The notes under the pieces are model-generated. The model was given only the letters and a program-made list of their open reading frames with translations. It was not told where the DNA came from and searched no databases. A program made the position numbers and the translations under genes. A stretch of DNA of 64,000 bases. It comes from Marinobacter litoralis (GTDB lineage: Bacteria > Pseudomonadota > Gammaproteobacteria > Pseudomonadales > Oleiphilaceae). Below, piece after piece: positions 9,195 through 18,006 of the stretch (position 1 is its first letter; each line of letters starts with the position of its first letter). The stretch is taken from contig NZ_QMDL01000001.1 in assembly GCF_003336705.1 (NCBI RefSeq), positions 682,001 to 746,000 of the forward strand, read 5' to 3'.

Positions 9195-10013
9195 GTGATC
9201 GCACTATATTGGGCGGAAGACGGTCGTTTTCCGCCCGGTGACCGGGGGCTGGCCTATGGCGACGGGCTGTTTGAAACCATCCGTGTTGATGGTGGCAGCG
9301 CCCATTTGAAGGCCTATCATTTGGACAGGATGACCCGGGATGCGGCACGCCTGCACATTCCTGTTAACCGTTCAGAGCTTGAGCATATATTTCATCAGGC
9401 GGTAGAGCGGTATTCCGTTCATTATTCTGTCGATTCCTGGATCCTTAAACTCACGCTCACTCGGGGCTCAGGGGGGCGAGGGTACCGTCCGTCACCAAAC
9501 ATGAAGCCCAACCTCCTGGTTTCTCATGCCGCTATGCCTCCATTGGCGCCTGCCAGCGGTGTAGCGGTCGATTTCTCTCGTGTTCCACTCACTGTAAACC
9601 CATTGTTAGCCGGTATTAAATCGTTGAACCGGATTGAGCAGGTAATGGCTGCCTCAGAGCTCCAGGATGGTTTGTTTGAGGTACTGATGGCAAACCCTGC
9701 GGGCCATATTGTTGAGGGCACACGCACTAACCTCTTTATTGAAACGGATGACGGTTGGCGTACGCCGTCGCCTGATTCCGTGGCGGTTAGGGGCGTGATG
9801 CGCAGGTATGTTATCGAGCGGCTTCGAGCAAACGCCGAGGAGGTTCACGAGGCGCCTATCTTGCTGGATGATATGCTCGCATCCAGTTGTCGTGGCGTTT
9901 ATTTGACCAACAGTGTGCTAGGTGTGGTTTCTGTGCGGACATTGGCTGGACAGGATTTGCCTGTTACCGGCCGGCTTGCGACAATCTGCGGCTCAACTCC
10001 CAAAACGGAATAA
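9195..10013 (+). CDS. pabC: Aminodeoxychorismate lyase PabC
   Basis: PabC is a fold-type IV PLP enzyme that releases pyruvate from aminodeoxychorismate to give 4-aminobenzoate for folate. The 272-residue protein has the YGDGLFETIRV motif and the GIKSLNRIEQ motif, whose Lys should bind PLP. It begins with GTG 7 bases after fabF and its TAA overlaps the mltG ATG by one base. The fabF-pabC-mltG-tmk order is standard in gammaproteobacteria. Confidence 0.9.
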   Translation: MIALYWAEDGRFPPGDRGLAYGDGLFETIRVDGGSAHLKAYHLDRMTRDAARLHIPVNRSELEHIFHQAVERYSVHYSVDSWILKLTLTRGSGGRGYRPSPNMKPNLLVSHAAMPPLAPASGVAVDFSRVPLTVNPLLAGIKSLNRIEQVMAASELQDGLFEVLMANPAGHIVEGTRTNLFIETDDGWRTPSPDSVAVRGVMRRYVIERLRANAEEVHEAPILLDDMLASSCRGVYLTNSVLGVVSVRTLAGQDLPVTGRLATICGSTPKTE

Positions 10014-11083
10014 TGCGTGTGTTCAGGAAGTTAATTGTTTCAGTTTTTGCTCTGGGCGTGATTGCAGCGGCGGCTGCAGGGCTTTGGGTTTGGCAGGGCT
10101 TAGAAACGTTGAAACGGCCGGTGGCACTCGAAGAGCCAGTCTTGTTCAGTGTTGAGCATGGAACCTCGTTCAATGGCCTGGCGCACGAGTTTGCCAGGCA
10201 AGGATTGGTTTCCGATTCACTTTGGTTGCGGTTGTATGGGCGTTTGAAGCCGGAGCTGACCCGCATCAAGGCCGGGGATTATGAACTGACACCCGAGATG
10301 ACACCGCTGGAAATCGTTGATTCGATGGTTGAAGGCAAGGTTAAGCTATGGGCGGTGCAATTTATCGAGGGCTGGACATTTTCGGACCTGCGTAACGCGC
10401 TGGCAAAATCCGACAATCTGACAAAAGTAACGACAGACTGGACAGATCAAAAGATCATGGAAGCCGTCGGAGCCGAGGGGCAGCACCCTGAAGGCTGGTT
10501 TTTCCCGGATACCTACATGTTCAGCAGCAGCGAAACAGATTTGGACATTCTGAAACGGGCATATAACCGCATGACTGGTTTACTGGAGCAGGAATGGGTC
10601 GGCCGAGCCAAAAACCTACCCTACGACACGCCGTATGAAGCCTTGATTATGGCCTCCATCGTGGAGCGCGAGACGGGTGCTCCTTATGAGCGCGAGCAGG
10701 TTGCAGGTGTTTTTGTTCGGCGATTGCAGAAGGGCATGCGCCTTCAGACAGACCCTACCGTGATCTATGGCATGGGGGATAAGTACGACGGTCGAATTCG
10801 TCGGCGCGATCTGCGTACGCACACACCGTACAACACCTATCGCATTGATGGCCTGCCGCCCACGCCGATCGCACTTCCGGGGCGGGATTCTATTCATGCA
10901 GCCTTGCACCCGGATGATGGTGATGCGCTGTACTTTGTTGCCCGGGGTGACGGCAGCCACAAATTCTCGAAAACTCTGGCGGAACACCAGAAGGCAGTCC
11001 GGGCTTTTCAGTTAAACCGGAAAGAAGGGTATCGGTCTTATCCGGTTCCGGATGCCAAGACCAACAACGGCGGAGACAACTGA
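10013..11083 (+). CDS. mltG: Endolytic murein transglycosylase MltG
   Basis: MltG is an inner-membrane enzyme that cuts nascent glycan strands and sets their length. It has an N-terminal membrane anchor (about 8-28, VSVFALGVIAAAAAG), a LysM-like subdomain and the YceG domain with catalytic Glu218 in SIVERETG, the same number as in E. coli. The frame extends 42 codons further upstream inside pabC, but the ATG at 10013 overlaps the pabC stop as TAATG and gives the expected anchor (356 residues). The TGA overlaps the tmk ATG by one base. Confidence 0.93.
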   Translation: MRVFRKLIVSVFALGVIAAAAAGLWVWQGLETLKRPVALEEPVLFSVEHGTSFNGLAHEFARQGLVSDSLWLRLYGRLKPELTRIKAGDYELTPEMTPLEIVDSMVEGKVKLWAVQFIEGWTFSDLRNALAKSDNLTKVTTDWTDQKIMEAVGAEGQHPEGWFFPDTYMFSSSETDLDILKRAYNRMTGLLEQEWVGRAKNLPYDTPYEALIMASIVERETGAPYEREQVAGVFVRRLQKGMRLQTDPTVIYGMGDKYDGRIRRRDLRTHTPYNTYRIDGLPPTPIALPGRDSIHAALHPDDGDALYFVARGDGSHKFSKTLAEHQKAVRAFQLNRKEGYRSYPVPDAKTNNGGDN

Positions 11084-11727
11084 TGGCAGCTCGAGGCCGT
11101 TTTATTACCTTTGAAGGAACCGAAGGCGTGGGTAAGTCTACCCAAATGAAAAATGCCGCGGCGACTCTGGAATCGTTGGGTATCGATTGTCTTGTGACTC
11201 GGGAACCGGGCGGTACGCCGATGGCGGAAAACATTCGTGAACTTCTGCTTGCTCCCCGGGAAGAATCAGTCCATGAAATGACGGAGTTGCTGTTGATGTT
11301 TGCAGCCCGGGCTCAACACCTGCATACGCATATACTCCCCGCCTTAGATGCTGGTAAGTGGGTGCTGTGTGACCGGTTTACCGACGCAACCTTCGCGTAT
11401 CAAGGTGGTGGGCGTGGCGTTTCGAAGGAACGCATTTCGGTGCTTGAAACCTTGGTTCAGGGTGATGTGCGCCCTGATCACGTTATTTTGTTGGATGCGC
11501 CTGTTGAAACCGGAATGGCGCGCGCCAAAAAACGCGGAGAACTTGATCGTTTCGAGCAGGAAGATGTCGATTTTTTCCAGCGTATTCGCGAAAGCTATCT
11601 TGAGCGCGCGACGGCCGCTCCGGGGCAATACCATATAGTGAATGCTGCGTTGCCGCTAGAACAAGTTTCTGCAAGTGTGGCGGCTTTGCTGACCGCTCTG
11701 GCCAAAGCGCCTCAGTTGGTGGGTTAA
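11083..11727 (+). CDS. tmk: Thymidylate kinase
   Basis: Phosphorylates dTMP to dTDP. The 214-residue protein has the P-loop EGTEGVGKST at residues 11-20, the DR(F/Y) motif in CDRFTDAT and a lid region rich in Lys/Arg (ARAKKRGELDRFE). The start overlaps the mltG stop. In Pseudomonas tmk is followed by holB, pilZ and tatD; here it is followed after 4 bases by an AraC-type regulator. Confidence 0.94.
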   Translation: MAARGRFITFEGTEGVGKSTQMKNAAATLESLGIDCLVTREPGGTPMAENIRELLLAPREESVHEMTELLLMFAARAQHLHTHILPALDAGKWVLCDRFTDATFAYQGGGRGVSKERISVLETLVQGDVRPDHVILLDAPVETGMARAKKRGELDRFEQEDVDFFQRIRESYLERATAAPGQYHIVNAALPLEQVSASVAALLTALAKAPQLVG

Positions 11728-11731
11728 GGCA

Positions 11732-12511
11732 ATGCTTGATGCAAGGATCGTAAAACTCCCGGCGAACGCCCAGCAACATCATCACGAGCACCACCAGGTT
11801 GTTGTTGGTGTTCGTGGTGCTGCCGAGTTGTGTGTGGATGGGCTAGGGGCGTATCTCGATACTTGGAAAGCGTGTCTGGTGCCTACAGAGATTGAGCACG
11901 ATTACTGCGGCGATCAGACAAACCATGTGTTGGTGATCAACCTCGACCCTCAGAGTCCGGCGCTTGCATCCTCGGCTCATAGAGAATACGAGTTGTTGGC
12001 TCGAATGTTTGATAAACCTTGCACGGTTCAGATGGATCATCGATTGCAGGGCTTGGTCCAGTTTGCAGCCGGTGAATTTGATCGTGCGCCGGGTAACGAG
12101 CCCCTGCACCGCCATTTGGCTGCGAGCATTCTGTATAGCATGGCAGATCGGGTTATTGATGGAGCTTCGGTCAAACCAGCCCGTCACAGCGTTAGCCCGG
12201 AATCAACCCGTCGTTTTATTCTTGAGAACCTGCACCGGAAAATCTCCGTAAAGGATCTTGCCGGTGAAGCCTGTTTAAGTGTTAGCCGGTTCCACGAAAT
12301 TTTCCGGGAAGTAGCCGGGATTACTCCGCATCAGTTTTTGTTACAAACCCGCCTGGAGCAGGCTGCCAGTCTGCTCTCCAGTAGCCAGCTTTCGGTCTCT
12401 GAAATCAGTTACCGAACTGGATTCTCCTCCCAAAGCGCTCTCACCAATGCGTTACGCAAATACAAAGGAACAACACCCTCTCGGCTCCAGATTGGCGAAT
12501 ATGTCGCATAA
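11732..12511 (+). CDS. AraC-family transcriptional regulator, possible regulator of putP
   Basis: A 259-residue protein with an N-terminal cupin-like sensor part (His-rich HHHEHHQVVVGVRG) and a C-terminal AraC double helix-turn-helix (about 160-255, with ISVKDLAGEACLSVSRFHEIF and SEISYRTGFSSQSAL). It starts 4 bases after tmk and so may be co-transcribed with it, yet it also lies directly upstream of putP. By analogy with the AraC-type PruR of Pseudomonas aeruginosa, which activates proline utilisation genes, I infer a role in proline uptake; nothing in the sequence proves this. Confidence 0.82.
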   Translation: MLDARIVKLPANAQQHHHEHHQVVVGVRGAAELCVDGLGAYLDTWKACLVPTEIEHDYCGDQTNHVLVINLDPQSPALASSAHREYELLARMFDKPCTVQMDHRLQGLVQFAAGEFDRAPGNEPLHRHLAASILYSMADRVIDGASVKPARHSVSPESTRRFILENLHRKISVKDLAGEACLSVSRFHEIFREVAGITPHQFLLQTRLEQAASLLSSSQLSVSEISYRTGFSSQSALTNALRKYKGTTPSRLQIGEYVA

Positions 12512-12813
12512 TTCCAGCAAAAATCAGCAGTACCGTTGGATTGTGCAAAAAAATCGTAGGATTTCGTAAGCCTTGAGTGGGTAGTAATACTAACTTGTGT
12601 CGTCTGAAGTCCCGTATTGCCGACTTGTTGTTGATTTCAGTCGCAAAATACTGAAGTTTAACTATATTGAAGGAGTATCTGTGCGAGGTGCGCTTCGCTC
12701 CAACGAGGATGGAATTCGGCTAAACAAGAATAACAGCGCGGTGGGCTGGCCTGAGCGCCACAGCTGCGCTTAGAGAGCGGATCTAATCCGACTCATTAAA
12801 CCGGAGGAGCCTT
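12512..12813 (+). other. Intergenic region between the AraC regulator and putP
   Basis: About 300 bases without an established gene. They should hold the putP promoter and an operator for the adjacent regulator, but I found no convincing pair of -35 and -10 boxes. The stretch contains a 30-codon open frame with a strong ribosome site (12681-12773), listed separately. The putP ribosome site CCGGAGGAG lies just before 12814. Confidence 0.5.
12681..12773 (+). CDS. Possible 30-residue upstream ORF before putP
   Basis: GTG at 12681 follows an AAGGAG ribosome site (12670-12675) at ideal spacing and opens 30 codons, beginning MRGALRSNEDGIRLNKNN, ending in TAG 41 bases before the putP ATG. The peptide is polar, has a single proline and shows no run of one amino acid, so classic attenuation by amino-acid supply is not obvious. 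It may be a chance frame. I do not recognise it. Confidence 0.25.
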   Translation: MRGALRSNEDGIRLNKNNSAVGWPERHSCA

Positions 12814-14304
12814 ATGGCTATTGGTGTTTGGATCAGTCTTTTTGCTTACTTTGCGCTCATGATTGCCATCGGCATTTATGCAATGCGTACGTCTACGTCT
12901 TCGTCGGAAGACTACATGTTGGGCGGGCGAGCCCTTAGCCCGAAAGTAGCGGCCCTGTCGGCCGGTGCGTCTGATATGAGTGGATGGTTGCTGCTGGGCC
13001 TGCCAGGCGCGTTGTATGTATCTGGTTTGGCATCGGCGTGGATCGGTATCGGCTTGTTCGTGGGTGCGTTTTTCAACTGGGTGCTGGTAGCGCCTCGCCT
13101 CCGTGAACAAACGGTTCACTATGGTAATGCCATTACTATCCCGTCTTTCCTAGCCAACCGTTTCCCAACGCAGGCTTTGTCGCTAAGAACCGTGTCGGCA
13201 ATCGTTATCGTTGTGTTCTTCGCGGTGTACACCGCTTCTGGCTTGGTGGCCGGTGGTAAATTGTTTGAAAGTGCCTTTGCTGGCATCTTCAACTTCGGTG
13301 GTCTTAGCGATTACGCAGTAGGTATCGTGATCACTCTAGGTGTGGTTTTGGCCTATACCGTTGTAGGCGGCTTCCTGGCGGTGAGCATGACCGACTTTGT
13401 TCAGGGCTGCATCATGATGCTCGCCTTGGTCATCATGCCAGCTGTTGTGCTGTTCGGTGAAGGTGGCGGCGGTTACGCCCAGGCTGCACAGACTCTTAAC
13501 GAGGTCGATCCGACATTGCTGTCTTGGACAGAAGGGCTGACGTTTGTTGGTTGGTTGTCGGCAGTAACTTGGGGTCTTGGTTACTTCGGTCAGCCGCACA
13601 TCATTGTTCGTTTCATGGCGATCCGTTCCCTGAAAGACGTACCGACCGCCCGTAACATTGGTATGGGTTGGATGGGTATTTCCCTGATTGGTGCGGTATC
13701 TCTGGGTGTGTTCGGTCGCGCTTACGCGGTTCGTAACGGCTTGGACATTGCCGACCCCGAAACGATCTTCATCATCCTGTCTGACATGCTGTTCCACCCG
13801 CTGATTACTGGTTTCTTGTACGCAGCGCTGCTGGCGGCGGTTATGAGTACCATCTCCAGTCAGTTGTTGGTGTCGTCTTCTTCTTTGACTGAGGACTTCT
13901 ACCGCTTGTTCCTGCGCAAAGAAGCCACGGACCGTGAGTGTGTGAACGTGGGTCGTGCCTGTGTTGTGGCTGTTGGTCTGGTTGCCGCGGTGATCGCCTC
14001 TGATCCTGACTCACAGGTTCTGGCGCTGGTCAGTAACGCTTGGGCAGGCTTTGGTGCCGCCTTCGGTCCGCTGATTCTGCTGTCTCTGATGTGGTCCCGC
14101 ACGAACGGTGCTGGTGCTATCGCAGGCATGGTAGTAGGCGCTGTGACCGTTATGGTTTGGATCTCTCTGGGCTGGAATGGCAGCTTCATGGGTGGTCCGG
14201 GCGTTTACGAGATCATCCCTGGCTTCGTCGCTGCCTTCATCGCCATCATTGTGGTGAGTCTGGCTACGTCCGATGCTGGAGAGTATCAGCACATCAGCCG
14301 GTAA
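12814..14304 (+). CDS. putP: Sodium/proline symporter PutP
   Basis: A 496-residue sodium:solute symporter with about 13 transmembrane segments. The first helix and the following GGRALSPKVAALSAGASDMSG region (in pieces: GGRALSP, ASDMSGWLLLGLPG) match PutP closely, as does FGQPHIIVRFMAI. It imports proline with sodium for nutrition or osmoprotection, which fits a marine host. A very strong ribosome site (GGAGGAG) precedes the ATG, and a strong intrinsic terminator follows. No putA is nearby. Confidence 0.92.
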   Translation: MAIGVWISLFAYFALMIAIGIYAMRTSTSSSEDYMLGGRALSPKVAALSAGASDMSGWLLLGLPGALYVSGLASAWIGIGLFVGAFFNWVLVAPRLREQTVHYGNAITIPSFLANRFPTQALSLRTVSAIVIVVFFAVYTASGLVAGGKLFESAFAGIFNFGGLSDYAVGIVITLGVVLAYTVVGGFLAVSMTDFVQGCIMMLALVIMPAVVLFGEGGGGYAQAAQTLNEVDPTLLSWTEGLTFVGWLSAVTWGLGYFGQPHIIVRFMAIRSLKDVPTARNIGMGWMGISLIGAVSLGVFGRAYAVRNGLDIADPETIFIILSDMLFHPLITGFLYAALLAAVMSTISSQLLVSSSSLTEDFYRLFLRKEATDRECVNVGRACVVAVGLVAAVIASDPDSQVLALVSNAWAGFGAAFGPLILLSLMWSRTNGAGAIAGMVVGAVTVMVWISLGWNGSFMGGPGVYEIIPGFVAAFIAIIVVSLATSDAGEYQHISR

Positions 14305-14334
14305 TGGGTATCGGTTAGAGCGTACTAAACGATG

Positions 14335-14362
14335 AAAGGGCTCCTGCGGGAGCCCTTTTTTT
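14335..14362 (+). terminator. Intrinsic terminator after putP
   Basis: AAAGGGCTCC (14335-14344), a TGCG loop and GGAGCCCTTT followed by more T residues. Confidence 0.85.
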
Positions 14363-14440
14363 GTACCTGAAATAGCTAATCGTTGTTTGTGTTCGTAATT
14401 GGGCCGGGACACACGTACCAAGGAACTATCTAGCAGGCAT

Positions 14441-14470
14441 AAAAAAACGCCAGCCCGAAGGCTGGCGTTT
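14441..14470 (-). terminator. Intrinsic terminator after acnB
   Basis: On the minus strand AAACGCCAGCC, a TTCG loop and GGCTGGCGTTT are followed by a run of T residues (the A-run at 14441-14447 on the plus strand). It lies 30 bases past the acnB stop. Confidence 0.85.
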
Positions 14471-14499
14471 CATTGGAGCTAAACCGAAAAGGTTAGTGC

Positions 14500-17094
14500 T
14501 TAAGCGACAGTCGCTTCAGACGCCTTCTTGGTGTAGTTCTCCATCTGGTCAAAGTTGAGATACTTGTAGATCTCAGCTGACATGCTGTCGAGATCTTTAG
14601 CGTACTCCATGTACTCCGCAGGAGTCGGAAGCTTGCCAAGGATCGCGCCAACAGATGCCAGTTCCGCAGAGGTCAGGTACACGTTGGCACCATCACCCAG
14701 ACGGTTCGGGAAGTTACGGGTAGAGGTAGACAGAACGGTAGACTTCGCAGCCACACGCGCCTGGTTACCCATACACAGTGAACAGCCCGGCATTTCGGTG
14801 CGAACACCGGCAGTACCGTAGATGTTGAAGTAACCTTCTTCCATCAGCTGAGCCTGATCCATCTTGGTCGGTGGAGACATCCACAGACGGGTGTTCAGAG
14901 AACCTTTGTGCTGCTCAAGCAACTTACCAGCGGCACGGAAGTGACCGATGTTGGTCATGCAGGAACCGATGAACACTTCGTCTACCTTGTCGCCAGCCAC
15001 TTCAGACAGGAACTTGGCATCGTCCGGATCGTTCGGGCAGCAAACGATCGGCTCTTTGATGTCAGCCAGATCGATTTCTACAACGTGAGAGTACTCAGCG
15101 TCTTTGTCAGCGCGCATCAGCTTAGGATCAGCCAACCAAGCTTCCATCTGCTGAGCACGACGCTCCAGAGTACGTGGATCGCCGTAACCTTCAGCGATCA
15201 TCCAGCGCAGCATGGTGATGTTAGAGCGCAGGTACTCGGCAACAGACTCTTCAGACAGGTTGATGGTACAACCGGCAGCAGAGCGCTCGGCAGAAGCGTC
15301 AGACAGTTCGAACGCCTGCTCAACAGTCAGGTGCTCCAGACCTTCGATTTCCAGGATACGACCAGAGAATTCGTTGATCTTGCCTTTCTTCTCAACAGTC
15401 AGCATGCCTTGCTTGATGCCGTACAGCGGAATCGCGTGTACCAGGTCACGCAGGGTGATGCCCGGCTGCATTTTGCCTTTGAAGCGAACCAGAACGGACT
15501 CTGGCATGTCCAGAGGCATAACGCCTGTTGCCGCAGCAAACGCAACCAGACCAGAACCGGCCGGGAAGGAGATGCCCATCGGGAAACGGGTGTGGGAGTC
15601 ACCACCAGTACCAACGGTGTCTGGCAACAGCATACGGTTCAACCAAGAGTGGATGATACCGTCGCCCGGACGCAGGGAAACACCGCCACGGTTACGGATG
15701 AAGTCCGGCATGGTGTGCTGCATTTCTACGTCAACCGGCTTCGGATAAGCAGCGGTGTGACAGAAAGACTGCATGACCAGGTCAGCCTGGAAGCCCAAGC
15801 ACGCCAGATCCTTCAGTTCGTCACGGGTCATAGGACCAGTGGTGTCCTGAGAACCAACGGTGGTCATGTGCGGCTCGCAGTAGGTGCCTGGACGAACGCC
15901 TTGGCCTTCTTCCAGTCCGCATGCTTTACCAACCATCTTCTGGGCCAGAGTGAAGCCCTTGTCGCCAGCTTCCGGATCTTCCGGCAGGCGGAACAGATCG
16001 GTCGGGCCCATGCCCAGTGCTGTACGAGCCTTGGCGGTCAAGCCACGGCCAATGATCAGCGGGATACGACCGCCGGCCTGAACTTCGTCCAGAATAACGT
16101 CAGACTTGAACTTGAACTCGGAGATGGTTTCGCCAGCTTCGTTCAGGATCTTGCCTTCGTATGGGCGGATCTCGATCACGTCGCCCATGTTCATGTTGTC
16201 AACGGGTGCTTCGAATACCAAAGCGCCGGCGTCTTCCATGGTGTTGAAGAAGATTGGGGCAACTTTGTTACCGATACATACACCACCAGCGCGCTTGTTG
16301 GGAACGCCCGGGATGTCGTCACCGAAGAACCACAGAACAGAGTTAGTGGCAGACTTACGGGAAGAACCAGTACCTACAACGTCACCAACGAAAGCAACAG
16401 GCAGGCCTTTGGATTTGATTTCTTCGATCTGGCTCATCGGGCCAGTTACGCCTGGCTCTTCCGGCTTCAGGCCATCGCGTTCCATTTTGTAGGCAGCGCG
16501 GGCGTGCAGCGGGATGTCAGGACGGGACCATGCATCCGGAGCCGGAGACAGGTCGTCGGTGTTGGTTTCGCCAGTCACCTTGAAAACAACCATTTTGGTG
16601 CTTTCAGGAACTTTGTTTTTGTTGGTGAACCACTCAGCGTTGGCCCAAGACTCAACAACAGACTTAGCAACAGCGTTGCCAGCGTCCATTTTTTCTTTAA
16701 CGTCGTTGAACGCGTCGAACATCAGCAGTGTGTGCTTCAGTTCTTCACCGGCCAGCTCGGCCAGTTCAGGGTTGTCCAGCAGGTCAACCAAGGTTTCGAT
16801 GTTGTAACCACCTTGCATCATACCCAGCAGCTGAACAGCTTTTTTGTTATCGATCAGCGGAGAAGTCGCTTCACCTTTAACAATAGCGGTCAGGAACGCA
16901 GCTTTAACGTAAGCAGCTTCGTCAACTCCTGGTGGGACACGGTTTTCCAGAAGATCAACCAGAGTTGCTTCTTCACCGGCCGGTGGGTTTTTCAGCAGAT
17001 CTACCAGAGCAGCAGTCTGTTCGGGGTTCAGCGGCTTTGGTGGGATACCCAGAGCTGCACGTTCGGCAACGTGTTCACGATAAGCTTCTAACAC
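14500..17094 (-). CDS. acnB: Aconitate hydratase B
   Basis: AcnB interconverts citrate and isocitrate and also dehydrates 2-methylcitrate products in some bacteria. The protein has the AcnB order: N-terminal HEAT-like domain, swivel domain, then the catalytic part with Fe-S ligands in CCPNDPDD, GSCMTN and CSLCMGNQ contexts. The frame is open from an ATG at 17109, but the GTG at 17094 gives VLEAYREHVAERAA, the standard start, has GAGGG 8 bases upstream and yields 864 residues (E. coli 865). It is monocistronic, with its own terminator. Confidence 0.95.
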   Translation of the reverse strand: MLEAYREHVAERAALGIPPKPLNPEQTAALVDLLKNPPAGEEATLVDLLENRVPPGVDEAAYVKAAFLTAIVKGEATSPLIDNKKAVQLLGMMQGGYNIETLVDLLDNPELAELAGEELKHTLLMFDAFNDVKEKMDAGNAVAKSVVESWANAEWFTNKNKVPESTKMVVFKVTGETNTDDLSPAPDAWSRPDIPLHARAAYKMERDGLKPEEPGVTGPMSQIEEIKSKGLPVAFVGDVVGTGSSRKSATNSVLWFFGDDIPGVPNKRAGGVCIGNKVAPIFFNTMEDAGALVFEAPVDNMNMGDVIEIRPYEGKILNEAGETISEFKFKSDVILDEVQAGGRIPLIIGRGLTAKARTALGMGPTDLFRLPEDPEAGDKGFTLAQKMVGKACGLEEGQGVRPGTYCEPHMTTVGSQDTTGPMTRDELKDLACLGFQADLVMQSFCHTAAYPKPVDVEMQHTMPDFIRNRGGVSLRPGDGIIHSWLNRMLLPDTVGTGGDSHTRFPMGISFPAGSGLVAFAAATGVMPLDMPESVLVRFKGKMQPGITLRDLVHAIPLYGIKQGMLTVEKKGKINEFSGRILEIEGLEHLTVEQAFELSDASAERSAAGCTINLSEESVAEYLRSNITMLRWMIAEGYGDPRTLERRAQQMEAWLADPKLMRADKDAEYSHVVEIDLADIKEPIVCCPNDPDDAKFLSEVAGDKVDEVFIGSCMTNIGHFRAAGKLLEQHKGSLNTRLWMSPPTKMDQAQLMEEGYFNIYGTAGVRTEMPGCSLCMGNQARVAAKSTVLSTSTRNFPNRLGDGANVYLTSAELASVGAILGKLPTPAEYMEYAKDLDSMSAEIYKYLNFDQMENYTKKASEATVA

Positions 17095-17352
17095 GATATG
17101 GACCCTCATCAGTTGGAATTTTCCTCGCCGGCGACATGCTGCCTGACGGGAGTTTTTTGGCGAAAAGGCCGAAGGAGCCTCTGAATAACGCCTAACTTGG
17201 CCGGCGGGACATTCAGATTCTATTCAGAGACACCTTGATCCGGCGCTGCATTCTATAGGAAAGCACGTATAAAGTTAAGTTGGACAGAGGTCGGAGCTGT
17301 CTGATAGCTGCGGTATACTCTCGCGCTTTCGAACCTGACCAGATTCAATGAT

Positions 17353-17961
17353 ATGACTGATGCCTTGAAAGAAATACATGACTTTCTGCCCTGCCGCACG
17401 CCACAGCAGTGGATTGAGAATGCGCTGGCGAACCAGGATTTGCTGCTGATCGACCATGCTCATTGTGAGAAAAAGGCGGCTTCGACGGCGCTAAGTCTGA
17501 TGTATCGATACGTTGAAAATACCGAACTGCTGAACAAAATGTCCCGTTTGGCCCGCGAAGAGTTGCGGCACTTCGAGCAAGTGTTGGCGATTATGAAAAA
17601 GCGCGGTGTGACTTATGCTCACCTGACACCGGCACGGTACGCGGGGGGGATGAGGGAGTTGGTGCGTAAGGACGATCCCGGCCGATTGGTGGATGTGTTG
17701 ATTGTGGGAGCGATTATCGAAGCACGTTCCTGCGAGCGGTTTGCCGCTTTGGCACCGTTTCTTGACGAGAAACTGGCCGAGTTTTACACCGGATTGTTAA
17801 AGTCCGAGGCGCGGCACTATCAGGATTATCTGAAACTAGCGGTTCAGGCGAATGGTGCGCCAGTGGATGAGCGCGTTGCGGAGTTTATGGCCGTAGAGAA
17901 GGCGTTGATTGAAGAGGCGGATATTGAATTCCGCTTTCACAGCGGGCCCGTACCGGCTTGA
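17353..17961 (+). CDS. miaE: tRNA 2-methylthio-N6-isopentenyladenosine-37 hydroxylase MiaE
   Basis: MiaE is an oxygen-dependent diiron enzyme that hydroxylates the isopentenyl group of ms2i6A37 in tRNA. The 202-residue protein has ferritin-like helix pairs with metal ligands in REELRHFEQV, EARSCERF and SEARHYQDY. It is divergent from acnB over 258 bases that include a TATACT box at 17314-17319 without a clear -35. It ends in a hairpin region convergent with the LysR gene. Confidence 0.9.
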   Translation: MTDALKEIHDFLPCRTPQQWIENALANQDLLLIDHAHCEKKAASTALSLMYRYVENTELLNKMSRLAREELRHFEQVLAIMKKRGVTYAHLTPARYAGGMRELVRKDDPGRLVDVLIVGAIIEARSCERFAALAPFLDEKLAEFYTGLLKSEARHYQDYLKLAVQANGAPVDERVAEFMAVEKALIEEADIEFRFHSGPVPA

Positions 17962-17968
17962 TGCAGCA

Positions 17969-18001
17969 GCCCGAGCCTCGCTGAGGTTATGAGGTTCGGG
18001 C
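17969..18001. terminator. Hairpin between convergent miaE and LysR genes
   Basis: GCCCGAGCCTC pairs with GAGGTTCGGGC (one G:T wobble) around an 11-base loop. There is no T-tract on either side, so it is a weak terminator or a 3'-end stabiliser for both transcripts. Confidence 0.45.
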
Positions 18002-18006
18002 GCTCG

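Noticed and set aside
14908..17091. A 727-codon open frame antisense to acnB
   Set aside because: It mirrors the strongly codon-biased acnB gene, shows no protein family features and has a low-complexity Val/Gln/Arg/Phe-rich translation typical of an antisense shadow.
17174..17187. GGAGCCTCTGAATA also present at 28657-28670
   Set aside because: A 14-base match is expected several times by chance in 64 kb; the contexts (acnB leader and glnS leader) are on opposite strands and the match does not extend.
17280..17319. TTGGAC with TATACT considered as a miaE promoter
   Set aside because: The spacing is 28 bases, far from the 16-18 needed, and no other -35 box fits the TATACT.
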